Origin: Pseudomonadota bacterium
GTDB taxonomy: Bacteria > Pseudomonadota > Gammaproteobacteria > Burkholderiales > Sulfuriferulaceae
NCBI GenBank assembly: GCA_021801025.1
Contig: JAJYYK010000006.1
Coordinates: 1 to 64,000 of the forward strand
Direction of reading: 5' to 3'
DNA length: 64,000 nt
The notes under the pieces: model-generated
What the model was told of the DNA's origin: nothing
Databases searched by the model: none
Seen by the model: the letters and a program-made list of their open reading frames with translations, nothing else
In this document: piece by piece, positions 1-5,819 of the stretch
Layout: each line of letters opens with the position of its first letter
How positions within the stretch are numbered: the stretch's first letter is position 1
Translations under genes and position numbers: made by a program

Positions 1-127
1 TGCTTGGCTCAAAGACACATTGGAAAAGCTGCCCACCTGGCCCAACAGCAGGTTGGATGAATTGCTGCCGTTCAAACCGCAAGCATAAAATTTCGGGCGA
101 GAACAGGTGTGTCCGTTAGCCGCTTAC
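1..127 (+). mobile_element. Right end of an IS66-family insertion sequence
   Basis: The first 127 bases hold the end of an IS66-like element: the last codons of its transposase, then a short non-coding tail ending in CCGTTAGCCGCTTAC at 113-127. Read on the other strand this is GTAAGCGGCTAACGG, the type of terminal inverted repeat known for IS66 elements. IS66 elements usually make an 8-bp target duplication, which here would be AGTCAAAT at 128-135. The left end lies outside the window, so element length and the second copy of the duplication cannot be checked. Confidence 0.75.
2..88 (+). CDS. IS66 transposase, C-terminal end (partial)
   Basis: The frame is open from the window edge to a TAA at 86-88 and encodes AWLKDTLEKLPTWP followed by SRLDELLPFKPQA. 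This matches the usual C-terminus of IS66-family DDE transposases (TnpC), which ends in a short 'RLPTHP...DELLPW'-like segment. Only 28 codons are present because the gene starts outside the window, so intactness cannot be judged. The stop lies about 39 bp before the inverted repeat, as expected for the last gene of an IS66 element. Family assignment rests on this short motif plus the adjacent terminal repeat. Confidence 0.7.
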   Translation, partial: AWLKDTLEKLPTWPNSRLDELLPFKPQA

Positions 128-160
128 AGTCAAATGACGCGCTATAAATATCATGAGTGC
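128..160 (+). other. CRISPR leader remnant or truncated first unit between IS66 and repeat 1
   Basis: Only 33 bases separate the IS66 inverted repeat from the first CRISPR repeat. They contain TATAAAT at about 142-148, which resembles a -10 box. In type I-F loci the leader lies on this side when repeats end in CTTAGAAA. The 32 bases at 129-160 are also exactly one spacer length, so the element could instead have inserted at the 3' edge of a repeat inside a longer array. The sequence left of the IS would decide. Confidence 0.5.
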
Positions 161-1269
161 GTTCGCCGCCATACGCGCGGCTTAGAAAGCTCGAATCACG
201 GCGGGATTAACTGGGATAAGGTTCGCCGCCATACGCGCGGCTTAGAAACAGTGAATGATTTCACGCACAGCGACTTGGGAGTTCGCCGCCATACGCGCGG
301 CTTAGAAAAAATGGATATTGATGCTCAGGTCTACACTGGCGTTCGCCGCCATACGCGCGGCTTAGAAATACCAAAGGCCATCAAAAAAATAGCACCTGAA
401 GTTCGCCGCCATACGCGCGGCTTAGAAAGTAAAGCATGATCATTGGCAAATAAACAAATAGTTCGCCGCCATACGCGCGGCTTAGAAAAGTAAGTGAAGC
501 CATAGCCTATCATTCTTAACGTTCGCCGCCATACGCGCGGCTTAGAAATTTTTCGCTGTACTCTGCGCCAAACTCAAAAGGTTCGCCGCCATACGCGCGG
601 CTTAGAAATCTCTTGATAAAAATGTGTTTGATGTTTATTCGTTCGCCGCCATACGCGCGGCTTAGAAATCAACAGGCGAAGAAATATGTTGTGTAAAATC
701 GTTCGCCGCCATACGCGCGGCTTAGAAAACTACGGAGTACACGCCATTTCGCATGGGCCAGTTCGCCGCCATACGCGCGGCTTAGAAAGACCGGCATGGG
801 CATGATTCCCTAACACCATGGTTCGCCGCCATACGCGCGGCTTAGAAAATGCGGTGACCGCGGAAACAATTGAGCAGGTGCGTTCGCCGCCATACGCGCG
901 GCTTAGAAAAGGGCGTTTTCGGGCGTTAGGTTAGCCGACGCGTTCGCCGCCATACGCGCGGCTTAGAAATATCGGGGCGTTGAATCCGTCATCAACACCA
1001 AGTTCGCCGCCATACGCGCGGCTTAGAAATCAACAGGCGAAGAAATATGTTGTGTAAAATCGTTCGCCGCCATACGCGCGGCTTAGAAAACAATCTGCTG
1101 GATTTAATCCTGCCCTGTTGCGTTCGCCGCCATACGCGCGGCTTAGAAAGTTATTCACAAACCCATTTTCACACAAAAAAGGTTCGCCGCCATACGCGCG
1201 GCTTAGAAATCAACAGATGTGCCAGTTTCTGGCGGTAATGTGTTCGCCGCCATACGCGCGGCTTAGAAA
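161..1269 (+). CRISPR. CRISPR array, 19 repeats and 18 spacers, type I-F-like repeat
   Basis: Nineteen identical 28-base repeats (GTTCGCCGCC...GCGGCTTAGAAA) begin at 161, 221, 281, 341, 401, 461, 521, 581, 641, 701, 761, 821, 882, 942, 1002, 1062, 1122, 1182 and 1242. Spacers are 32 bases except spacer 12 (849-881), which is 33. Length, 60-bp period and the GTTC...CTTAGAAA ends match the type I-F repeat class. The hairpin pairs repeat bases 5-9 (GCCGC) with 17-21 (GCGGC) around a 7-base loop. Spacer 9 (669-700) and spacer 15 (1030-1061) are identical. Neither end repeat is degenerate. No cas gene occurs in the window; they may lie left of the IS66 element or be missing. Confidence 0.98.
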
Positions 1270-1577
1270 TCAATGGTGAGGCGTGAGGGCTTCGCCGGTA
1301 ATCTCCCCAATAATCCGCCGGGATTTGAAGTAGAGTTTTCTCGCAATTCACAAAGGGGAAGTTTTACGTAAAATGCTCACGATTTTCAGGCAGTCAGATC
1401 ATCGCCTTATATTCCAGCAGTCACAACATCACTCGTTGCAAGCGCCTGAGTTTTTGACCCCTGAGGCTCTCAGAGCTTCAGTTAAAAATCCAGAGTAGAG
1501 ATGAAAAGATCATTCAACCTGTCGTCTGAGCGGAACGCAGCAAAAGCGCGGCGTCCATCAGCTTTACATGATGCGTC
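1270..1577. other. Intergenic stretch after the CRISPR array
   Basis: About 308 bases between the last CRISPR repeat and the toxin gene hold no convincing gene. There is no degenerate extra repeat and no AT-rich leader-like block directly after repeat 19, which supports placing the leader on the other side. I see no RNA gene here. Confidence 0.6.
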
Positions 1578-1832
1578 TCAATAATGAAACCGCAACTGGG
1601 CAATCAGCAACGCATCACCCTCAACGCGATAAACCATGCGGTGCTCGTCGGTGATGCGGCGTGACCAGAAGCCTGATAGCGCATGCTTCAAAGCTTCCGG
1701 CTTTCCCACGCCGGAGAAGGGTTCGCGTTGGGTCTCACGGATCAATTTGTTAATGCGTTCAACCATGCGCTTGTCCTGCTTTTGCCAGTAGAGGTAATCA
1801 TCCCATGCCTCGTCCGCAAAAATCAGCCTCAC
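1578..1832 (-). CDS. yoeB: YoeB-family toxin (mRNA interferase)
   Basis: This 84-residue protein is very close in length and sequence to E. coli YoeB: it has the WDDYLYWQ segment near residue 10 and LSGFWSRRIT near 52-61. YoeB is a RelE-fold endoribonuclease that enters the ribosomal A site and cuts translated mRNA. The residues known as catalytic in E. coli YoeB (Glu46, Arg65, His83) are all present at the same positions, and the protein ends in the usual His-Tyr, so the toxin looks active. Its ATG overlaps the last 4 bases of the antitoxin gene (ATGA), giving translational coupling. It lies in accessory DNA beside a CRISPR array, where it may help stabilise the island (inference). Confidence 0.95.
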   Translation of the reverse strand: MRLIFADEAWDDYLYWQKQDKRMVERINKLIRETQREPFSGVGKPEALKHALSGFWSRRITDEHRMVYRVEGDALLIAQLRFHY

Positions 1833-2080
1833 TCTGCCAGCTTCCGCTCAATGCCTTTGCCGGCGTTCAGTTGCGCGGCTGCCGAAAGAATGCGCTTGGC
1901 GTTAGTGGGCGTGCGCAAGAGGTAAGCAGTTTCCTCAAGCGCTTTGAAATCTTCGAGCGAGAGCATCACCACGGCTTGTTCGCCGTTGCGAGTAATGATT
2001 AAAGCTTCGTGGTCGTTGCAAACTCTATCCATCGTGCTGGCAAGGTTTGCGCGAACAGTGGTGTAGGTCATTGCATCCAT
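1829..2080 (-). CDS. yefM: YefM-family antitoxin
   Basis: This 83-residue protein of the Phd/YefM family starts MDAMTYTTVRANLA and carries the family core (DHEALIITRNGEQAVVMLSLEDFKAL, here shown as overlapping short segments DHEALIITRN and AVVMLSLEDF). The N-terminal half is the DNA-binding dimer domain; the C-terminal tail (about residues 55-83) wraps and neutralises YoeB. It precedes yoeB with a 4-base overlap, the usual antitoxin-first order. The ATG at 2080 follows AGGAG at good spacing. It probably represses its own promoter through the TGTACA-type inverted repeat just upstream. Confidence 0.95.
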   Translation of the reverse strand: MDAMTYTTVRANLASTMDRVCNDHEALIITRNGEQAVVMLSLEDFKALEETAYLLRTPTNAKRILSAAAQLNAGKGIERKLAE

Positions 2081-2095
2081 GTTGGCTCTCCTGAT

Positions 2096-2135
2096 ATGTA
2101 CGCATTACTGTACATCTAAAAGTGTGAATTGTCCA
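2096..2135 (-). promoter_or_regulatory. yefM-yoeB promoter with overlapping operator
   Basis: Reading leftward there is TGGACA (2135-2130), a 17-base spacer and TACAGT (2112-2107), a good sigma70 pair. An inverted repeat ATGTAC-N8-GTACAT occupies 2096-2115 and covers the -10 box. YefM is known to bind repeats with a TGTACA core, so this is a natural autoregulatory site. Confidence 0.7.
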
Positions 2136-2205
2136 GTACGACGCAAAGGCGCCCAACCCGGCAATGAAGCGGACTGTCCCCAGCGAAGCCATATCCACCA
2201 TCATT

Positions 2206-2463
2206 TTATTTCCCCCTGCTGGTTACCTGTTCCTCTTTTGACGGCCTGCCTTTGCGACGCGGTATGGGCTGTGCCATAATAGGCACTGGGTTTTCCATTT
2301 GCGAAGTTATCCAATCCTGAACATCGGATTGACGAAAACGCAGCAAACGCCCCAGTTTCACGGCTGGCGGCAACGATAGCCCTTGTGCTCTGCGGTTGTA
2401 TACGGTTTGAACAGACATGCCGAGCATTTCGCCCAGCACTTCCGGGGTAAGTAATTTTTCCAT
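2206..2463 (-). CDS. AlpA/excisionase-like helix-turn-helix protein
   Basis: This 85-residue protein has a winged-helix HTH of the MerR/AlpA/excisionase type at residues 3-55: LLTPEVLGEMLGMSVQTVYN, then a wing with LGRLLRFRQSDVQDWI. Such proteins act as excisionases or as transcription activators of integrase genes on integrated elements. The C-terminus (IPRRKGRPSKEE) is basic. The ATG follows GGAG with good spacing. It lies about 195 bp inside the tRNA-Asn att scar, as expected for an island recombination module, but no integrase gene is seen in the window. It may be a remnant or may control an integrase at the other end of the island. Confidence 0.75.
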   Translation of the reverse strand: MEKLLTPEVLGEMLGMSVQTVYNRRAQGLSLPPAVKLGRLLRFRQSDVQDWITSQMENPVPIMAQPIPRRKGRPSKEEQVTSRGK

Positions 2464-2468
2464 ATCGC

Positions 2469-2493
2469 AACTCCATTCTTGTTATGTGGAGTT
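2469..2493 (-). promoter_or_regulatory. Inverted repeat upstream of the AlpA-like gene
   Basis: AACTCCA at 2469-2475 and TGGAGTT at 2487-2493 form a perfect 7-bp inverted repeat with an 11-base centre, starting 6 bases before the AlpA-like start codon. It could be an autoregulatory operator or a hairpin that hides the GGAG ribosome binding site, which is part of one arm. Confidence 0.4.
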
Positions 2494-2657
2494 AAATATA
2501 GCTACCGCCGCCTAAAGCTTTGACATATTTTTTGCTGCAAATCTGCTGCACCATACCCGGTAAATGGGGGTATAATCGCAAAACACACGGTATAGCTAAG
2601 CAGATGATTTAATTGGCAACAGTCTCGGAAGCCCCGCCAAATAAGGCGCTTTTCCCC

Positions 2658-2704
2658 GACTGTTAATCCGCAGGTCCCTGGTTCGAGTCCAGGTCGGGGA
2701 GCCA
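2658..2704 (+). repeat. 3' half of tRNA-Asn: probable island attachment site
   Basis: From GACTGTTAATCCG onward the sequence is the anticodon loop (GTT), T arm and 3' acceptor strand of tRNA-Asn, ending in CCA at 2702-2704. The D arm and 5' anticodon strand are missing, so this is not a working tRNA gene. Tyrosine recombinases commonly integrate at the 3' half of tRNA genes and leave such a copy at the far end. The scar marks the right border of the island holding the CRISPR array, TA pair and AlpA-like gene. An intact tRNA-Asn would be expected to the left, outside the window. Confidence 0.8.
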
Positions 2705-2719
2705 AGACATAGCAAGTGG

Positions 2720-2744
2720 GCCATCTTTCGAGATGGCTTTTTTG
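2720..2744 (+). terminator. Rho-independent terminator after the tRNA-Asn fragment
   Basis: GCCATCT at 2720-2726, a TTCG tetraloop and AGATGGC at 2731-2737 form a perfect 7-bp stem followed by a run of seven T. It sits 16 bases after the tRNA-Asn CCA and is probably the original terminator of that tRNA gene. Confidence 0.85.
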
Positions 2745-3016
2745 TTTTTCCAGGTGTTCTGTATTGACTCAAGGCACACGCTTATCCACTTGTCAAAAGG
2801 CTGGGCCTGCCAAAACCGTTTCATCAGATTGGAAACGGGGCAGCCATTGAGGGCGGTGTCGGGGTAATCTGACTAGAGCCACTGACCGCCAGCGATAATG
2901 AGTTCAAGAGCGAACGCTGGTACAAGACATTTTTTCAAAGCCAGGAGTCCAGCGGGTGATCCCTTCAGCGAGGGGTGATTCCAGTGGGTTTCAACCAATA
3001 TTAAGGAGTAATACCA
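2745..3016. other. Intergenic stretch right of the att scar
   Basis: About 270 bases without a clear gene. A short open stretch near 2871-2959 encodes SDNEFKSERWYKTFF and faintly recalls the core of a DDE transposase, but it is too short to assign. Its end holds the AAGGAG ribosome binding site (3003-3008) of the next gene. Confidence 0.5.
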
Positions 3017-3550
3017 GTGACCAACGCACAACGCCGGGCAGCCAGACGCATGGCTGAATTGGATCCATTACGTAACGACAGTAAGTTTGAGCCAACGCAC
3101 AGCAGTGCGTTTTACCCTCATGAGGCAGGCGAGTATTACCTCGCTGCCGTGGATACTGTCGGCACGATCAAGCTATTCGCCAAGGATCTGAAGCCGCCCG
3201 TTCACAGCTATGGCATCACCACCGTTCGTTTTGAACTGGATACTGATACCGGCAAATGGATTTGGTTTGATGGTAAGCAGAATCAATCTCCGCGCAAAAA
3301 CTCGGATGGTTGGCGTCTTGGTAGCAAGAAATTACATGACACGCGCGAAGGTGCGGAAGCCGAGGTTCAGCGCGAGATGATCAAGAACGGTGACCGGGTG
3401 ACCAGGGTGCATGACTTGCCAGACGATATGACTGCGCTGAGAAAGATCCGTAGCGCTCACCATCCAGATCGCAACAACTCCGATGCCGATCAGGATCTCT
3501 ATCAGGCTGTCGTCGAGAAACTGGACAGGATGCGCATGGCAATTCAGTGA
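3017..3550 (+). CDS. Orphan protein with a C-terminal J-domain-like HPD segment
   Basis: This 177-residue protein starts at a GTG with a strong AAGGAG 8 bases upstream. I do not recognise the N-terminal 130 residues: they are polar and rich in charged residues, with no signal peptide or membrane segment. The last 40 residues (LRKIRSAHHPDRNN, then DLYQAVVEKLDRM) look like helix II, the HPD loop and helix III of a DnaJ J-domain; helix I and the usual YxxLG start are not evident. A J-domain would dock DnaK. It lies alone between the tRNA-Asn scar and tRNA-Lys, so it may belong to an older island. The J-domain call is from motif only. Confidence 0.65.
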   Translation: MTNAQRRAARRMAELDPLRNDSKFEPTHSSAFYPHEAGEYYLAAVDTVGTIKLFAKDLKPPVHSYGITTVRFELDTDTGKWIWFDGKQNQSPRKNSDGWRLGSKKLHDTREGAEAEVQREMIKNGDRVTRVHDLPDDMTALRKIRSAHHPDRNNSDADQDLYQAVVEKLDRMRMAIQ

Positions 3551-3810
3551 ACCGGCCGGGGTTCTGGCCCGCACCCCTCACTCTTGCCCAGCAGGTTTTT
3601 ATCACAGTGAAACATCGCGCAGCTTGCCCACCTGTCAATCAGCTTTCAATTTTTGCCGGTAATCAGCATGTGTTTTCCAGTAATCGATTTTAAAAATCGC
3701 TTATGGAATAAGCATTCCAGGCGTTTTTGCAGGGTGCTGATTTTGTCATGAAGTGGAAAATTTTGCGCGCCGTTTGGCAGTGAGTCCTTACCCTCACGCC
3801 GTACTTAAAC
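3551..3810. other. Intergenic stretch with two palindromes
   Basis: No gene is seen. Two short perfect palindromes lie close together: CGATTTT-A-AAAATCG at 3685-3699 and TGGAAT-AAGC-ATTCCA at 3704-3719. They could be protein binding sites or remnants of element ends; nothing around them decides this. Confidence 0.5.
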
Positions 3811-3836
3811 AAAAAGCCACTTTAAAGTGGCTTTTT
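3811..3836 (-). terminator. Terminator after tRNA-Lys
   Basis: AAAAAGCCACTTT/AAAGTGGCTTTTT is a perfect inverted repeat with A and T runs on both sides, so it can end transcription in either direction. Leftward it lies 8 bases past the tRNA-Lys CCA. Confidence 0.85.
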
Positions 3837-3843
3837 ATGTTCT

Positions 3844-3919
3844 TGGTGGGTCGGGCGGGATTCGAACCCGCGACCAACGGATTAAAAGTCCGCTGCTCTA
3901 CCGACTGAGCTACCGACCC
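3844..3919 (-). tRNA. tRNA-Lys (anticodon TTT)
   Basis: On the minus strand a 76-base cloverleaf starts GGGTCGGTAGCTCAG and ends CCGACCC-A-CCA. The anticodon loop is CTTTTAA (anticodon TTT), and the T loop GTTCGAATC is canonical. The CCA is encoded. Confidence 0.97.
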
Positions 3920-3933
3920 AGTTAAGCTTGACG

Positions 3934-3961
3934 ATTATACGGAATTTCGTACTTTCGTCAA
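3934..3961 (-). promoter_or_regulatory. Promoter of tRNA-Lys
   Basis: Leftward TTGACG (3961-3956), 16 bases, TATAAT (3939-3934), just upstream of the tRNA 5' end. The -35 box contains the TGA stop codon of the preceding 94-residue gene. Confidence 0.75.
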
Positions 3962-4242
3962 GAGGTTTGGTCAGGATTTACCCAGTTGTGGATGAGGAGA
4001 AAGTCAGGATGGAGTTGTGAACCTTCTTCATTGAGGATGGGAATACTGATGATATCTCTTCCAACCATTTGGTGCGCGCGACCGTGGACATCATTTTGAA
4101 TATGGGGGGCTGTTTGGTGATTTTGGGCCACCAGTGTTGGAGGATGGCTCAGTATTTCAATTGCTGTGTAACATTGGTCTTTCCAGGTAAATTGACGTCC
4201 GATAAGGACGTATAAGGCTTCAACTTGTATTGGCGCTTTCAT
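3958..4242 (-). CDS. Hypothetical protein, 94 residues
   Basis: I do not recognise this protein. It starts MKAPIQVEALYVLIG, is soluble in character (no signal peptide or membrane helix) and has a His/Asp/Gln-rich middle part. Its ATG overlaps the stop of the glutamine amidotransferase gene by 4 bases, so it is probably translated from the same mRNA as folE2 and the amidotransferase. Its own TGA lies inside the -35 box of the tRNA-Lys promoter. The coupling makes it more likely real than a chance frame, but no function can be given. Confidence 0.6.
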   Translation of the reverse strand: MKAPIQVEALYVLIGRQFTWKDQCYTAIEILSHPPTLVAQNHQTAPHIQNDVHGRAHQMVGRDIISIPILNEEGSQLHPDFLLIHNWVNPDQTS

Positions 4243-4952
4243 GTGCGTTGAAGGCCGGTGAGCCAGCGCCGATAGAGTTGATCCGCAACATGATGCAGGG
4301 CCGCAATGCGTGTGGACATGCCGGTTTGCATGGTTGCAGCAGTTTGGACGTGCGGACTGCTTCGGGCGGATTTGATTTCATTTTCGCCTTCTTTGCACCA
4401 GTCGATAATCATGCCTTCAGTCATTTCTACGTGGCACTGCATGGCCAGGTGCTTGTTATGGAGCACATAGGCCTGGTGGGCACAAGCCTCGCTTCTGAAC
4501 AGGTGCACAGCATCCGGGGGCAAGCTGAAAGTTTCTCCGTGCCAGTGGAAAGCGGTAAATTGTTGGATGCCATTGAGCCAGTCATATGCGGTGGCATTGT
4601 CAAGGGCGTAGGCTTCCCCCCAACCGATTTCTTTGACGGGGTTGTCGCTGACCGTTGCGCCCATGGCCCTGGATATGAGTTGCCCGCCCAAACAATGCCC
4701 CAATACGGGTATACCGGCTGCAACGGCTTGCTGGATGAGTGCCACGGATTGGGCAATCCACGGTAAAGGGTCGTTCACACTCATGTTACCGCCCATGAAC
4801 ACCAAGCCGGAAAAGGGATGTGGGTCGTCAGGAATAGGTTCGCCTTGATCAACTTGTATTAATTGGCTGGGGATGTCGTGACGCGCTAAAAACTCACCGA
4901 AATAACCGGCACCTTCCCACGGCAGATGACGAAAAATGGCAACAGGTTTCAT
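4239..4952 (-). CDS. Class I glutamine amidotransferase-like protein
   Basis: This 237-residue protein has the type 1 glutamine amidotransferase (GATase) fold seen in stand-alone GMP-synthase-like amidotransferases. The nucleophile elbow is GHCLGG with Cys87, and QCHVEM supplies His174 and Glu176 to complete the triad. It should release ammonia from glutamine or hydrolyse a gamma-glutamyl bond; the substrate is unknown. Residues 190-237 go beyond the domain. The start codon overlaps the folE2 stop (TAATG) and the end overlaps the 94-residue gene, so the three form one transcription unit. Confidence 0.85.
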   Translation of the reverse strand: MKPVAIFRHLPWEGAGYFGEFLARHDIPSQLIQVDQGEPIPDDPHPFSGLVFMGGNMSVNDPLPWIAQSVALIQQAVAAGIPVLGHCLGGQLISRAMGATVSDNPVKEIGWGEAYALDNATAYDWLNGIQQFTAFHWHGETFSLPPDAVHLFRSEACAHQAYVLHNKHLAMQCHVEMTEGMIIDWCKEGENEIKSARSSPHVQTAATMQTGMSTRIAALHHVADQLYRRWLTGLQRT

Positions 4953-5770
4953 TATGCGTCTCGAGTTTTATCTCGCTCAATCAGCGCATAAGCGGAATGA
5001 TTGTGAATAGATTCAAAATTTTCACTTTCCACAATATAGCTGTCGATACGCGGGTCGCGGTCAAGGACAGCCGCCACGTCGCGCACCATGTCTTCTACAA
5101 ATTTGGGGTTGTCGTAAGCGCGCTCGGTGACGTACTTTTCATCAGGCCGTTTGAGCAGGCCATAGAGTTCGCACGAGGCCTGGCTTTCAGCCATGGTAAC
5201 CAGTTCTTCAATCCATACAAAATCATTGGTTCGTGCACTGATGGTGACATGCGAGCGCTGGTTGTGCGCACCATAATTGGAGATTTTTTTCGAGCAAGGG
5301 CACAGACTGGTGACGGGAACAACCAGTTTGGTTGTGTGCAGGTAACGACCATCTTCGATTGCCCCGATGAAGGTGACATCATAATCCATCAAACTTTGCA
5401 CGCCGGAGACTGGTGCCGTTTTGTTGATAAAATAGGGGAAACTCATTTCAATATAACCAGAATTCGCTTCCAGGCGCTCGACCATTTTGCGCAGCATGGA
5501 TTCAAAATTTTCAATGGAAATTTCGCGGTCATTTGAGTTGAGTATCTCAACAAAACGCGACATGTGCGTGCCCTTGAAATTGTGCGGCAGGTACACGTAC
5601 ATATTGAAATTAGCGATAGTGTGTTGTACACCGTCACTTTTGTCGGCAATCCTGATCGGATGGCGGATAGATTTAATGCCTACTTTATCAATGGCAATTT
5701 GCCGGCTGTCGGCGTAATTTTGCACATCAGGCATGGGGGTGATGTCGCAACATTCATTCATGGTTGGCAT
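4952..5770 (-). CDS. folE2: GTP cyclohydrolase I type 2 (FolE2)
   Basis: This 272-residue protein belongs to the FolE2/MptA family, which converts GTP to 7,8-dihydroneopterin triphosphate for folate and queuosine synthesis and can use metals other than zinc. Family marks are [10 protein letters not shown] near residue 30, the active-site [18 protein letters not shown] region near 157-174, and the C-terminal [13 protein letters not shown] near 245. Length fits the family. It is the first gene of a three-gene unit with an amidotransferase. FolE2 in other bacteria may be zinc-responsive; no Zur site is evident here. The start could also be the ATG three codons later. Confidence 0.95.
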   Translation of the reverse strand: MPTMNECCDITPMPDVQNYADSRQIAIDKVGIKSIRHPIRIADKSDGVQHTIANFNMYVYLPHNFKGTHMSRFVEILNSNDREISIENFESMLRKMVERLEANSGYIEMSFPYFINKTAPVSGVQSLMDYDVTFIGAIEDGRYLHTTKLVVPVTSLCPCSKKISNYGAHNQRSHVTISARTNDFVWIEELVTMAESQASCELYGLLKRPDEKYVTERAYDNPKFVEDMVRDVAAVLDRDPRIDSYIVESENFESIHNHSAYALIERDKTRDA

Positions 5771-5819
5771 ATCCAGCTAATGGTGATGGTGAGATTATAC
5801 GCCGTATTATCCGACTGAA

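Noticed and set aside
107-439. Reading frame of repeated VRRHTRGLE units
   Set aside because: It is the translation of the CRISPR repeats; the same holds for frames at 331-513, 1047-1238 and 1169-1351.
1270-1577. CRISPR leader on the right side of the array
   Set aside because: No AT-rich promoter-like block directly follows repeat 19, and repeat orientation places the leader on the left.
2658-2704. Working tRNA-Asn gene
   Set aside because: The D arm and 5' half of the anticodon arm are absent, so no cloverleaf can form.
2502-2705. Leftward 67-codon frame starting MAPRPGLEPGTCGLTV
   Set aside because: Its start is the reverse strand of the tRNA-Asn fragment, a known kind of false gene at tRNA attachment sites.
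2871-2959. Transposase remnant (SDNEFKSERWYKTFF)
   Set aside because: Too short and only a faint likeness to a DDE transposase core; no inverted repeats nearby.
4230-4766. 178-codon frame antisense to the amidotransferase gene
   Set aside because: The opposite strand encodes a clear glutamine amidotransferase with an intact Cys-His-Glu triad.
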